In this document: piece after piece, positions 8,002 to 16,613 of the stretch
Layout: each line of letters opens with the position of its first letter
Numbering within the stretch: the first letter of the stretch is position 1
Notes under the pieces: model-generated
Told to the model about the DNA's origin: nothing
The model's database searches: none
The model's input: only the letters and a program-made list of their open reading frames with translations
Assembly (NCBI GenBank): GCA_002482685.1
Contig: DLGL01000058.1
Location: 5,751 to 46,892 of the forward strand
Direction of reading: 5' to 3'
DNA: 41,142 nt
From: Bacteriovoracaceae bacterium UBA7695
GTDB taxonomy: Bacteria > Bdellovibrionota > Bacteriovoracia > Bacteriovoracales > Bacteriovoracaceae
Program-made: the position numbers and the translations under genes

Positions 8002-8373
8002 TTAGTTGACAGATTTTGTTGCAAGTATTCCCAGAGCACAGAAAAGTAGTCCACCGGATAAGGTCAAAAATATGTACATCAGGGCCGGGAGATAAAGGTC
8101 TTTTTGGATTAAGGAGATGGCTTCAGCCGAAAAAGCTGAGAATGTCGTAAATCCCCCTAGAAATCCTGGAATGAGAAAATAAAAATAACTTGGCTGCGTT
8201 TTAAAATCAATCATCGCCAGCAGAATCCCGGCACCAAAAGAGCCTACAAGATTGATTATAATAGTTGGATAAGGAACAACTCCTACTGAGAATCTACCGA
8301 TATAAGATCCTAGAAGAAATCTAACGATGGACCCAAAGAAGCCACCACATCCAACTAAAAGTGCTGTAGTCAT
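8002..8373 (-). CDS. crcB: Fluoride channel CrcB/Fluc
   Basis: 123 residues and four membrane helices, the usual Fluc length. Typical motifs are the N-terminal GGFFGSIVRF, TIIINLVGSFGAG (polar-track Asn) and GFLGGFTTFSAFSAE, which contains the TTFS turn with phenylalanines that line the pore. Fluc channels are dual-topology dimers that export fluoride. SD AGAGG lies about 8 nt upstream. I looked for a fluoride riboswitch in the 164-bp leader and did not find its conserved core. The 3' end lies 73 bp from the DUF3015 start, so it may be transcribed with it. Confidence 0.93.
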   Translation of the reverse strand: MTTALLVGCGGFFGSIVRFLLGSYIGRFSVGVVPYPTIIINLVGSFGAGILLAMIDFKTQPSYFYFLIPGFLGGFTTFSAFSAEAISLIQKDLYLPALMYIFLTLSGGLLFCALGILATKSVN

Positions 8374-8537
8374 TTAAAAACCTCTGTATCGCAAAAGTTT
8401 ATACCACCCGGATCTTTAGTTCCAGTTATCAATTTTCAAACCTCCAGGGGCAAAAGGACTTTTGGAGAATTTCTAAAATCTGAAGACGTTTTCTTGAAAT
8501 CAAAGTCAGAAGAGGGGAACGGATTGTGAAAGATTAT

Positions 8538-9188
8538 CTAAACCGCTAGGATAAAAATCTTAACAGGTAATGAAACCTCATCTGCAAAGACACCAAGTCG
8601 ACCTTTATCTCGCAGCGCTGATAGCCCCTGTCTTCTTCCGACAATCTTTCCTTTTAGTTTGTAATCCAATGTATATTTCATGCTCAACGTTTTTTCAGAA
8701 ATAAATTTACCTAATCCATTAACATTGAATTCGTGATGCCCAAAATTGCCCGTCTCCCGATAGATCGCTAAGACTTCCGGAGAATTGAGAGATTTTAATA
8801 TCGCACTTTTTTTCCATGAGAGGGGATATTCTATTTCGTATTTCTGGCTTCCTATGGTGAGATTTTTTTTTCTTGATAAGGATTTTTTTTCAACTCTGGC
8901 AATAACCGAGCCATTATGGTCATTGACCACTAACGAGATCGCTGCCAGAGATGTATCCTGATAGATCCCATAAATCATATTAGATTTCTTCATATCCCAT
9001 TTACTGGCAAATTCTAAACAGCTGGCCCAAACTTCATCAGGTCCAGTTGTTAAATCTTTTTTTTGAAGTGTTTCTCTGAGCTTTAAGAGGAAATATATAA
9101 AAAGAGAAAATCCGAAAAGGATGGCAACAATAAAATAAATGAACCAAGAACCAGTGTCTTTATTCAATTTATCTATCGTATATCTCAA
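8538..9188 (-). CDS. Membrane-anchored hypothetical protein, possible tubby/LURP-like domain
   Basis: 216 residues with one N-terminal helix (about 15-37) and a long beta-rich domain. Strands such as SVIARVEKKSL, QKYEIEYPL, VLAIYRETGNFGHHEFNV and MKYTLDYKLKGKIVGRRQG alternate like the phospholipid-scramblase/tubby C-terminal (LURP-one) fold. That link is by pattern only and is a weak inference. The leader to the divergent gene at 9303 is about 115 bp and holds TCTATGAC (9200-9207), an inverted copy of a motif repeated before katG. Confidence 0.7.
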   Translation of the reverse strand: MRYTIDKLNKDTGSWFIYFIVAILFGFSLFIYFLLKLRETLQKKDLTTGPDEVWASCLEFASKWDMKKSNMIYGIYQDTSLAAISLVVNDHNGSVIARVEKKSLSRKKNLTIGSQKYEIEYPLSWKKSAILKSLNSPEVLAIYRETGNFGHHEFNVNGLGKFISEKTLSMKYTLDYKLKGKIVGRRQGLSALRDKGRLGVFADEVSLPVKIFILAV

Positions 9189-9302
9189 AATTTATGGAGT
9201 CTATGACCACGAGTGCCATGGAGTATATGTTTAGGTTTTGTGCATCAGTAATATTTCTTCAATATGGTACTAATTAACGATCACTTACACCAGGTACTGA
9301 AA

Positions 9303-9653
9303 ATGAGCATTTCTAGAAAACTCAAAGAAAAATTTGAAGCATTTAACCATGAGGAGAAAGACCGCATTATCAGAATGGGGTGGGAAGACAGGACCAGCTA
9401 TAAGGCCATCCAGGTCCAATTCGGGATAACCCCGTCTGAGCTTGTCCACTTCATGAGATTTGCCTTAGATGAAAAAACGTTCAAACGCTGGCGCAGGAGA
9501 GTCTTTGAGCAAGGAAGGCTTAAAAATGAAACTCCAGAGGGCTATCGGTTTAAATGTAAGTCGCAGAGAATGGATGGGAGTACAAAAAACTATAAGAATT
9601 CGAAGCCGAGAAGTGTCCCTTACAAAAATCTTGTCCTCCCTAATGAGAATTAG
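9303..9653 (+). CDS. TIGR03643 (DUF2805) family protein
   Basis: About 116 residues. The core EEKDRIIRMGWEDRTSYKAIQVQFGITPSELVHFMR followed by TFKRWRRRV matches the TIGR03643 pattern, a small conserved family that looks like a helix-turn-helix or nucleic-acid-binding fold. It is followed by a basic tail (KNYKNSKPR). Function is not known. ATG 9303 has AGG about 8 nt before it; an upstream in-frame ATG at 9264 would add 13 residues and cannot be excluded. The stop overlaps a repeat in the katG leader. Confidence 0.85.
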   Translation: MSISRKLKEKFEAFNHEEKDRIIRMGWEDRTSYKAIQVQFGITPSELVHFMRFALDEKTFKRWRRRVFEQGRLKNETPEGYRFKCKSQRMDGSTKNYKNSKPRSVPYKNLVLPNEN

Positions 9654-9681
9654 TCATAGATATTTTCTAACGAGTCATAGA
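9652..9681 (+). repeat. Direct repeat AGTCATAGA x2 in front of katG
   Basis: AGTCATAGA occurs at 9652-9660 and 9673-9681, a 21-bp step, about two helical turns, so both copies face the same side of DNA. A third copy in inverted orientation (TCTATGAC) lies at 9200-9207. This is a candidate activator or repressor site for katG. It does not match the OxyR or PerR consensus I know. Confidence 0.35.
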
Positions 9682-9749
9682 GTTTATCTATTACTAAAAG
9701 AGTCCCGTTTAACCTAAACTTTTACTAATTTAAAACCAAGGAGAAAACT

Positions 9750-11966
9750 ATGAAACAATTCGTTTCACTTAGTCTTTTATTTTTAGCCTTAGCCCATTCC
9801 TCCATTTCCCAAGCCGAAGAAATGCAAGCTAATCTTCAAACCAAGTCCAATCAGTTCTGGTGGCCTGAGAGGTTAGACCTAGCGCCGTTGAGGCAACATA
9901 ATCCACAGTCCAATCCTTTGGGACCAAAATTTGATTACAGTAAGGAATTTAAAAAGCTGGATCTGAAACAAGTAAAGGCTGATATTACCAAGTTGATGAA
10001 AACCTCTCAAGATTGGTGGCCTTCGGATTATGGCCATTACGGACCGTTTTTTATTCGTATGGCCTGGCATAGCACGGGTACATACCGAGTTAACGATGGT
10101 CGCGGTGGTGCAGGTGGAGGTCAGCAGCGCTTTGAGCCCCTTAACAGCTGGCCTGATAATGCCAACCTCGATAAAGCGCGACGTCTTCTCTGGCCGATAA
10201 AACAGAAATATGGAAATAAAATTTCCTGGGCAGACTTAATGGTCCTCACAGGAAATGTGGCGATGGAATCTATGGGGTTCAAAACCATAGGATTTGCTGG
10301 CGGACGAACTGATGATTGGGAAGCCGATTTAGTTTATTGGGGTGCCGAGAAAAAATTTCTTGAGGCAGAAAGGTATAAAAAAGGGCGCAAGCTAACTAAG
10401 CCACTGGCAGCGGTTCAGATGGGACTCATTTACGTTAATCCTGAAGGGCCAAACGGAAAACCTGATCCACTTGCAGCAGCTAAAGATATCCGAGAAACAT
10501 TTGGTCGAATGGCAATGAACGACGAGGAGACTGTGGCCCTCATCGCGGGCGGACATACATTTGGTAAAGCGCACGGAAAAAAATCCCCCGAAAAATGTGT
10601 AGGGGCCGAACCTGCTGCTGCTGGAATTGAAGAGCAGGGGTTTGGATGGAAGAACAAATGCGGTAAAGGAAACGCAGCCGACACCACAACGAGTGGACTA
10701 GAGGGTGCTTGGACTGGATCACCGGCAGAGTGGACGCATCAGTACCTGGATAACCTTTTCAATCACGAATGGGTGATGACAAAAAGTCCGGTGGGTGCGG
10801 TTCAATGGATTCCTAAAGACGGTGAACTATCGGATCTCGTTCCAGATGCTCATGATAAAGATAAAAGACATGCTCCTATTATGTTTACGACTGATTTGTC
10901 TCTGAAATTTGATCCAAGTTATAAAGTCATTGCGAAGAGTTTCCAGGAAGATCCGGCAAAATTTGAATTGGCCTTCGCTAAGGCATGGTTTAAACTAACT
11001 CATCGTGACCTTGGTCCTCGTACCCGCTACATTGGAAAAGAGTCACCGAAAGAGGAATTTTCCTGGCAGGATCCAATACCTGCGCGCAATCATAAGCTGA
11101 TTAGTTCTGCTGATATTAAAAGTCTTAAATCTAAAATATTAAAATCAAAACTAACTCCTTCTCAACTTGTGAAGACGGCATGGGCTTCTGCTGCCTCTTT
11201 TCGTGGAACAGATATGAGGGGTGGGGCCAATGGCGCCAGACTAAGACTCGCTCCTCAAAAAGATTGGGAAGTAAATGATCCGTCAGAGCTTAAAGTAGTT
11301 CTAGAGGTATTTGAGAAAATTCAAAAAGATTTTAATCGTTCTGGAAAAAAAGTTTCTATGGCTGATCTTATAGTTCTGGGTGGTGTTGCAGGTCTTGAGG
11401 AATCGGCCAGACAGGCCGGAAGTAAAATTGCCGTTTCTTTCACACCAGGACGCATGGATGCTTCTCAGGAGCAAACCGATGTTCATTCATTTTCTTTTCT
11501 TGAACCAAAAGCAGACGCCTTCCGCAACTACTATGGAGAAGGTAACTATATGTCTCCAACAGAGATGCTCGTAGACCGGGCCAATATGCTGACACTGACT
11601 GTGCCTGAGATGACTGTTCTTTTAGGTGGATTAAGATCTTTAAATGCTAACAGTGGCCAGAATACTCACGGGGTACTCACAGCCTCACCTGGTAAATTAA
11701 CAAATGATTTTTTTATTAACCTTCTGGATATGTCCACTCAGTGGCAAAAATCTAAAAAAACCGATGGAATTTATGAAGGAGTTGACCGGAAGACGAATCA
11801 AGTGAAGTGGACAGCAACACCGGTTGATTTAATTTTCGGTTCTCATTCAGAACTCCGAGCGATCGCAGAAGTCTATGCGGCCGCCGATGGAAAGGAGAAG
11901 TTTTTAAAGGATTTTGCCAGTGCCTGGAACAAAGTCATGATGCTCGACAGGTTTGACGTTAAATAA
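9750..11966 (+). CDS. katG: Catalase-peroxidase KatG with signal peptide
   Basis: 738 residues, the full two-domain KatG length. Distal haem pocket RMAWHSTGTYR (Arg103, Trp106, His107), Tyr228 in MGLIYVNPEG and Met254 in GRMAMNDEE give the complete Trp-Tyr-Met adduct of KatG enzymes. The proximal His269 is in GGHTFGKAHG. The C-terminal haem-free domain is present (VLGGVAGLEESARQAG onward). Residues 1-22 form a classical signal peptide ending SQA, so the enzyme should be periplasmic, unlike most cytoplasmic KatG. It removes peroxide. SD AAGGAG lies about 7 nt before the ATG. A strong terminator follows at 11975. Confidence 0.97.
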   Translation: MKQFVSLSLLFLALAHSSISQAEEMQANLQTKSNQFWWPERLDLAPLRQHNPQSNPLGPKFDYSKEFKKLDLKQVKADITKLMKTSQDWWPSDYGHYGPFFIRMAWHSTGTYRVNDGRGGAGGGQQRFEPLNSWPDNANLDKARRLLWPIKQKYGNKISWADLMVLTGNVAMESMGFKTIGFAGGRTDDWEADLVYWGAEKKFLEAERYKKGRKLTKPLAAVQMGLIYVNPEGPNGKPDPLAAAKDIRETFGRMAMNDEETVALIAGGHTFGKAHGKKSPEKCVGAEPAAAGIEEQGFGWKNKCGKGNAADTTTSGLEGAWTGSPAEWTHQYLDNLFNHEWVMTKSPVGAVQWIPKDGELSDLVPDAHDKDKRHAPIMFTTDLSLKFDPSYKVIAKSFQEDPAKFELAFAKAWFKLTHRDLGPRTRYIGKESPKEEFSWQDPIPARNHKLISSADIKSLKSKILKSKLTPSQLVKTAWASAASFRGTDMRGGANGARLRLAPQKDWEVNDPSELKVVLEVFEKIQKDFNRSGKKVSMADLIVLGGVAGLEESARQAGSKIAVSFTPGRMDASQEQTDVHSFSFLEPKADAFRNYYGEGNYMSPTEMLVDRANMLTLTVPEMTVLLGGLRSLNANSGQNTHGVLTASPGKLTNDFFINLLDMSTQWQKSKKTDGIYEGVDRKTNQVKWTATPVDLIFGSHSELRAIAEVYAAADGKEKFLKDFASAWNKVMMLDRFDVK

Positions 11967-11974
11967 GATCCCCA

Positions 11975-12006
11975 TGGGCCCACTTCTAAAAGTGGGTCCA
12001 TTGTTT
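11975..12006 (+). terminator. Rho-independent terminator of katG
   Basis: An 11-bp stem (11975-11985 with 11990-12000, one G-U pair), CTAA loop and TTGTTT tail lie 9 bp after the katG stop. This marks katG as the end of its transcript. Confidence 0.85.
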
Positions 12007-12078
12007 ATAGAATTACGATCCCAAAAACAATTCTCATCGACACGATCTAAAGAGCGTAGACTCAAAGGTTGTCGCGCG

Positions 12079-12103
12079 ATTAACGTTAATTGAACACCAA
12101 TTA
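12079..12103. promoter_or_regulatory. Palindromes in the leader of the beta-barrel gene
   Basis: ATTAACGTTAAT (12079-12090) is a perfect 12-bp palindrome. It overlaps TAATTG (12087-12092), which pairs with CAATTA (12098-12103). AACGTTAA also occurs at 5141-5148 in another leader. Operator function is a guess. Confidence 0.35.
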
Positions 12104-12114
12104 GCGAGTTTTAA

Positions 12115-12714
12115 ATGTTTAAGTACTTTGTACTGACCTTCATGATTTTTCAAACATCTTTGACGCATTCAAAACCACACTTCTTTACAGGATTTAATAA
12201 GGTTTTAAAGGATACGCAGGATTCTAATGGAAAATTAGAAGATAAACCATTCTCTCCAACATTAGGCTTTGGATACAACTTTAATCTTTTTGATTCTGGT
12301 TTTGGATTTTCACCTCAGATAGGCTACATCCACACTAAACAGGTTGCGAATGATAGCTATGGTAAGCAGAGAGTTCACACAATATTTTTAAATTGGGATT
12401 TGATATGGATAAGTTCCTTATCCAATAATCTCGCCTTTAGATTTGGTGTAGGAAACTTTATTAAACGAACCAAGGGTGAGGGTGGCAAGGTCAAAATTCC
12501 AAATGGCAGTGGGACTGATTATGCACGCAGGCCTGGCAAAACGGTAAGTTCCTATTCAAGTACATTTAATATAGGGGCAGATTACAATTTTGATCTTCAA
12601 ATGCTTGGATGGATTGAAGACATTGGTCTTCGCTTCGAGCTTTATACCTTTAGACCTCTTTCTAAAGAGCATAGAAACTATGCCTTCAATATCGGTGCCT
12701 TACTGTACTTTTAA
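12115..12714 (+). CDS. Outer-membrane beta-barrel protein (OmpA/OMP_b-brl-like)
   Basis: 199 residues. Signal peptide (to about residue 19) followed by alternating amphipathic strands (LGFGYNFNLF, FSPQIGYIHTK, HTIFLNWDLIWI, LAFRFGVGNF, STFNIGADYNFDL, IGLRFELYTF) and a C-terminal AFNIGALLYF ending in Phe, the usual BAM signal. About eight strands are expected. No close family recognised. The next gene starts 14 bp later, so both are probably one operon. Confidence 0.8.
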   Translation: MFKYFVLTFMIFQTSLTHSKPHFFTGFNKVLKDTQDSNGKLEDKPFSPTLGFGYNFNLFDSGFGFSPQIGYIHTKQVANDSYGKQRVHTIFLNWDLIWISSLSNNLAFRFGVGNFIKRTKGEGGKVKIPNGSGTDYARRPGKTVSSYSSTFNIGADYNFDLQMLGWIEDIGLRFELYTFRPLSKEHRNYAFNIGALLYF

Positions 12715-12727
12715 TAGGATTATACTC

Positions 12728-13447
12728 ATGAAATTTCTTTTACTTCTATCAGTTATTGTATCTGTCCAGGCACATGGGTTTGTTTTACTAAATCCTGCTT
12801 TCGAACTCAAAGATGGTACAAGTGCAAAGATTAAAGTTTCAAAAGAAGGTTGCACTGCTAATGGCATTCCCGATTCTAAAATTGTAAGTGCGATCAATCG
12901 GGCCGTTGACTTCTGGAATGACGTTCCGGAATCAAGTTTAAAACTTTCCTATGGTGGAAAATCAAAAGCTTTTCTCACAGATTCAAGTATTCCTAAAAAC
13001 GAAATAATCATTGGGTGTGGATCTCTTCCAAGTGTTCAAATTTTAGGAGCGACGCAGAATGATTATACGAATGGTTCGGCCAGGGTCAAAATGAACGCCG
13101 CTGTTTATACAGGAAGTTACAACGAAGATAGTTTTATAGGTACAGTCATTCACGAAGTTGGCCATGGTTTAGGTCTTTTCCATAGCAATGATCCCGCATC
13201 AGTTATGACCTATGCCGATAACGGCTGGGGGGACAGACCAAAGTACATATCTCAAGACGATATTGACGGGGTAGTCTACCTCTACCCAAATAAAAGTCAA
13301 CTTGGTGGATTCTTAGGAAGTTGTACTTCTTATTCAGCTGAATCTAAACCGAGTTTCAATTTTTTCTCTGACTTCTTTTTTGGTTTTCTTTTTGTTATTG
13401 GAATATCATTGCTTATTCAAAAAATTATAGGAAAAGTGAGAATTTAG
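12728..13447 (+). CDS. Matrixin-type zinc metalloprotease with C-terminal membrane anchor
   Basis: 239 residues. Signal peptide (to about residue 16), M10-like catalytic domain and zinc motif HEVGHGLGLFH (142-152) with Met-turn SVMTY (Met160). No pro-domain cysteine switch is obvious, so it is probably made without a classical propeptide. Residues 213-233 form a hydrophobic helix near the C-terminus followed by KIIGKVRI, which should hold the protease at the inner membrane facing the periplasm. Start ATG 12728 chosen because the signal peptide begins there; the frame is open upstream inside the beta-barrel gene. Substrate unknown. Confidence 0.88.
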   Translation: MKFLLLLSVIVSVQAHGFVLLNPAFELKDGTSAKIKVSKEGCTANGIPDSKIVSAINRAVDFWNDVPESSLKLSYGGKSKAFLTDSSIPKNEIIIGCGSLPSVQILGATQNDYTNGSARVKMNAAVYTGSYNEDSFIGTVIHEVGHGLGLFHSNDPASVMTYADNGWGDRPKYISQDDIDGVVYLYPNKSQLGGFLGSCTSYSAESKPSFNFFSDFFFGFLFVIGISLLIQKIIGKVRI

Positions 13448-13522
13448 ATTTTGCTAAGACAACTGCTATACAGACAACTTCTTAAGTATGTATTCCTTCA
13501 CTCTGGACCTTAGACTAGCAGA

Positions 13523-14131
13523 ATGTCTAATCGAAGTGCAATCGCTATAAAACTTGGGCAAATCCTTCAAAACCTCAGGAAAAAGAATAAAATGTCACAA
13601 CTTGAAGTCTCACTTCAAAGTGGTATTTCTGCTCGCCACTACCAAGAAATTGAGTACGGAAGGAAAAATTGTCAGATTGATACACTTACAAAAATCCTAA
13701 AAATATATAATATAAATGTTTTCAGTTTTTTTTCATCGTTTCTCATTGATGAATTCAATGAAAATGGTGTTGAGGCTTTATATGACATCTTTGGAGATAA
13801 AGTTTTTGGTTATAGGCGGTTTGATTTACAAGGAACGGTTACCTATCAATGCGCTCAAAGTGTTGCTATTACAGGTATGACTGACGAACAAGTCATAGGT
13901 AAAATGAAGATTTGGTCTGACCTAAGCGATTCGGCCATGGTTAATTTTATAATGGACACACTGAAAACCTGTTTTACTTATCTTCCCTTGCTACCATCCT
14001 GGAAAGTTAAAATAAAAAACCATGCCCTCAATACTTACTCACCATACATTGGCTTTGCTAGATATACGAAAGATGAGAATAAAACAGTTATTGGGATCGA
14101 AATAATAATCTTCCCTTTGGACACAGACTAA
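13523..14131 (+). CDS. XRE-family HTH regulator with PAS-like C-terminal domain
   Basis: 202 residues. Residues 8-62 are a Cro/C1 helix-turn-helix (LGQILQNLRKKNKMSQLEVSLQSGISARHYQEIEYGRK). Residues about 95-135 (FDLQGTVTYQCAQSVAITGMTDEQVIGKMKIW) read like a PAS core, so the protein may sense a small ligand. No strong SD is visible before ATG 13523. The coding sequence is AT-rich. It follows the matrixin gene by 75 bp on the same strand and may regulate the beta-barrel/protease pair; that is inference. Confidence 0.8.
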   Translation: MSNRSAIAIKLGQILQNLRKKNKMSQLEVSLQSGISARHYQEIEYGRKNCQIDTLTKILKIYNINVFSFFSSFLIDEFNENGVEALYDIFGDKVFGYRRFDLQGTVTYQCAQSVAITGMTDEQVIGKMKIWSDLSDSAMVNFIMDTLKTCFTYLPLLPSWKVKIKNHALNTYSPYIGFARYTKDENKTVIGIEIIIFPLDTD

Positions 14132-14137
14132 TCTAAA

Positions 14138-14175
14138 GCTCTGATAACTCATATTTTTTCAGAGCAATTAATATT
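14138..14175 (+). terminator. Probable terminator of the XRE gene
   Basis: GCTCTGA (14138-14144) pairs with TCAGAGC (14159-14165), 7 bp with a 14-nt loop, followed by AATTAATATTT. It is 6 bp after the stop. The tail is A/T-mixed, so strength is moderate. Confidence 0.5.
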
Positions 14176-14234
14176 TACTCATGTCTACCCATAAACCGAC
14201 CGATTAAGTCAAAGTCCATTTTTAGGAGGACGAC

Positions 14235-14846
14235 TTGGTACGGTCTTTTCGTTTAGGTCTATTCATTTCGCTTTTAGTGGCATTGAGTACCTCTTGTAAA
14301 AAAGAGTCTAAAAGTGATGTCGTATCCGGTAAGACTAAGACAACTTCAGCGGTTTTTGCCCCCTATGTGGCATCCTTCCTAGAGAATCTTGCTCTCTCCG
14401 GACTTAATCCCAATGTATCCGGCCTCACAGTGAATTTCACTACTGATCTTCCTGCCAACGTTCTTGGTTCCTGCACCATGGGCCAGAAGAGAGTCAGAAT
14501 AAATGAAAACCTCTGGTCTATTTTAAGTGCGGCGGGTAGGGAAGAGCTTGTCTTTCATGAACTGGGTCACTGTGTTCTTAACCGAGGTCATGACAATACC
14601 GAAATCGCAGGGATTCCGGTTTCCATTATGAATGCTTACCATTTAGGCCCTACGATTTACGCTGACCCCACCTTATATGATGGTTACATGGCCGAACTAT
14701 TTAATAGCCCTCTGGCGGTGTTTGCAGGTCTTACCTTTGATGCCACACCTTATGCCTCAACACTTAGCTCTGAGGATGGACACACTGTCTTTCATCAGAC
14801 ACCTGGTCAGCCCATTTTTAGATGTCTGGATGAGGAAGAACTTTAG
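14235..14846 (+). CDS. Putative zincin metallopeptidase lipoprotein
   Basis: 203 residues. Begins with TTG at 14235, chosen because a near-perfect AGGAGG (14224-14229) lies 5 nt before it. N-terminal signal with LSTSC (Cys21; the lipobox is imperfect, with Ser at -3). Residues 108-119 are HELGHCVLNRGH: an HExxH motif with a third His 7 residues after the second, followed by Asp. SIMN (130-133) resembles a Met-turn. This arrangement differs from the HExxHxxGxxH of matrixins but fits other zincin families. Convergent with the next gene, overlapping by 4 bp. Confidence 0.75.
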   Translation: MVRSFRLGLFISLLVALSTSCKKESKSDVVSGKTKTTSAVFAPYVASFLENLALSGLNPNVSGLTVNFTTDLPANVLGSCTMGQKRVRINENLWSILSAAGREELVFHELGHCVLNRGHDNTEIAGIPVSIMNAYHLGPTIYADPTLYDGYMAELFNSPLAVFAGLTFDATPYASTLSSEDGHTVFHQTPGQPIFRCLDEEEL

Positions 14847-15961
14847 ATCTGAGAAGAGATGCTGACGCGTTTTAGATTTTTAAGCACTGATTTTGGTACT
14901 TTTTTAAACTCAATTTGATTTAAGTTCAGATGCAGCCTAGGAGACTGAGCAAAACCCAATTCTAAATCTTTTGATACAAATTGAAATCCGAAGGGATCAT
15001 TTTGATAGGCAATTTCTGGATGTGGATACTGTGAAAAGTTAAAAAAGTTAATAGTCTTAAGCCATACATCAAACGCCTCAGGCCTATTAACAATAATAGA
15101 AACTGGATAGACCGTAACCTTATCGTTCTGAACGAAGTGCACATGAAGTTTAATTTCACCCCTCAAAAATTCACCCGAGGCCTTTAATCCCTTGAGACTT
15201 AGAGCACTATTTTTACGGGTAAGTTCAAACTGAACTATGAGTGAGTCATCTGAGGTCTGGGTCAGGTGATGACTAATAAACTCCAGGTGCCCAAGGTAAG
15301 CATTCCATATGGATTGATTTAAAAAAGCTTGGTCTGCTTCATTTAGCTCCGCTTTCTTTGACAATAAATTTACTTTTTCCTGGAGAGAAAGTGCTTTTAA
15401 ATCTTGTTCCTGTGAGAGCTTTTTTTCCTGATCCAGGATGGTCGAACCGACTTCTCTGACTGATTCATTGATGTCTGGACATTTGGTCTGTTGAATTGAA
15501 TTCAAAAGACCAGGATAGCTTTTTTTTATTTCAGTCAGAAGCTTCTCATAAGTTCCGTTGCACTGAGCTTCTCCGTTGAGGTGCGATACTATATCTCGAC
15601 CTATGGCCTGATACTTTTGAGAGACATCTCCCCGGTGCGGAAAGAGGTGATTTGCCAGTCTTAAAAACCGGTAACTCTGAAGGTAGTTGCCGGATCTTTT
15701 CGCCTCGGTGGCCATGTTCATCAGGTCAGCAGTAATCTGAAAAGACAAAACGACATAGTCGTTTGATGTTTTGTCTTCTAACTCAAACAGCCGGTCATAG
15801 TTAGCTGGCAAAACACTTTCAATGCCCGCCACATAGTCTTGAGGAACACTTCGGCTCGCTCTGGTCTCAGAGGAAATAAGACTAATTGCGATTAAAGACA
15901 GGAAGATCCTGACGGAAGCGGAATTCAAAATTTTGTACGAAACCGTTTTCAAATTTAACAT
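14843..15961 (-). CDS. Exported hypothetical protein
   Basis: About 372 residues from ATG 15961. The N-terminus carries a signal-like hydrophobic segment (ASVRIFLSLIAISLISS). The middle (residues ~60-110, ITADLMNMATEAKRSGNYLQSYRFLRLANHLFP) is TPR-like helical; a coiled-coil-like stretch follows (LDQEKKLSQEQDLKALSLQEKVNLLSKKAEL); the C-terminus is beta-rich. I recognise no family. The start overlaps the upstream lipoprotein by 80 bp in another frame, which is long for an overlap; starts further downstream would shorten it but cut the signal segment. Confidence 0.7.
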   Translation of the reverse strand: MLNLKTVSYKILNSASVRIFLSLIAISLISSETRASRSVPQDYVAGIESVLPANYDRLFELEDKTSNDYVVLSFQITADLMNMATEAKRSGNYLQSYRFLRLANHLFPHRGDVSQKYQAIGRDIVSHLNGEAQCNGTYEKLLTEIKKSYPGLLNSIQQTKCPDINESVREVGSTILDQEKKLSQEQDLKALSLQEKVNLLSKKAELNEADQAFLNQSIWNAYLGHLEFISHHLTQTSDDSLIVQFELTRKNSALSLKGLKASGEFLRGEIKLHVHFVQNDKVTVYPVSIIVNRPEAFDVWLKTINFFNFSQYPHPEIAYQNDPFGFQFVSKDLELGFAQSPRLHLNLNQIEFKKVPKSVLKNLKRVSISSQI

Positions 15962-16607
15962 TATAATATCCGTGAATAAAGTGATTAGTGTTACGACCAA
16001 TAGATGCTTCAGCAGCCTTTTGACCCATGCCGGGAAAGATGAAGCGGTTTAAAATTGCACTACTTTCAGAAATAGAAAATTGAGAGAGGTCTATTATCTC
16101 TGTGGTAAAATAGTCGGCATCTGAAAATGTAAAGTGAAAGTCATAAGGGTCTTTGTTTCGAATCATGTCAGTAGCATGATGATAAGAGCAATCAGAACTT
16201 TCTTTGCATTTTAAATCCAGTGTAAGTTTAAATGTTACTTTCTCTAATTGGGCCAGAGATTTGAAATAGACAGTGAAGGGGATGAAATATTTTCCAGAAT
16301 CTACTTTGATTAAATTGTGACTGAGGTACTCAAGTTGGCTGCCATCCTTAGCGACATGGACAGTACTCATAACTTCTGATGGAGCGATTCCTTCCAGATA
16401 GATCACCTGACGGTTATTAAATTGCACCAAGGCCGGGCCTGCGTAGAGAGTAGATCCATTTTTAAAGACGGTTTGGTTTAGAAAATTTGTATAGGTCGTT
16501 TTGAGCTTAGTATTAAATAGGTAGCGTCCTCTGGATTCTTCAGTGGAGCTAAGTTCAGCTGTAGAGCAGCCTGATAGACTAAGTAGTAAAAGCATAATTT
16601 TCATCAT
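15882..16607 (-). CDS. Hypothetical lipoprotein
   Basis: 241 residues from the ATG pair at 16607. Lipobox LSGC with Cys14 gives a very short signal. The mature part is beta-rich, with two close cysteines (LKCKESSDCSYH) likely in a disulfide. No family recognised. No SD is visible; instead a TATAAT box lies 6 nt upstream of the ATG, so the mRNA may be leaderless. The 3' end overlaps the next exported protein by 80 bp, so the two probably act together. Confidence 0.72.
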   Translation of the reverse strand: MMKIMLLLLSLSGCSTAELSSTEESRGRYLFNTKLKTTYTNFLNQTVFKNGSTLYAGPALVQFNNRQVIYLEGIAPSEVMSTVHVAKDGSQLEYLSHNLIKVDSGKYFIPFTVYFKSLAQLEKVTFKLTLDLKCKESSDCSYHHATDMIRNKDPYDFHFTFSDADYFTTEIIDLSQFSISESSAILNRFIFPGMGQKAAEASIGRNTNHFIHGYYNVKFENGFVQNFEFRFRQDLPVFNRN

Positions 16608-16613
16608 GGAGTT

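Noticed and set aside
8374..8537. Possible fluoride riboswitch before crcB
   Set aside because: The conserved core and pseudoknot-forming segments of the fluoride riboswitch are not visible in the minus-strand leader.
9264..9302. N-terminal extension of the TIGR03643 protein
   Set aside because: The extra 13 residues do not fit the family start and the downstream ATG has an SD; kept as an alternative only.
10430..10687. Antisense open frames within katG
   Set aside because: They mirror the codon pattern of katG, have no SD and no recognisable protein; katG is certain.
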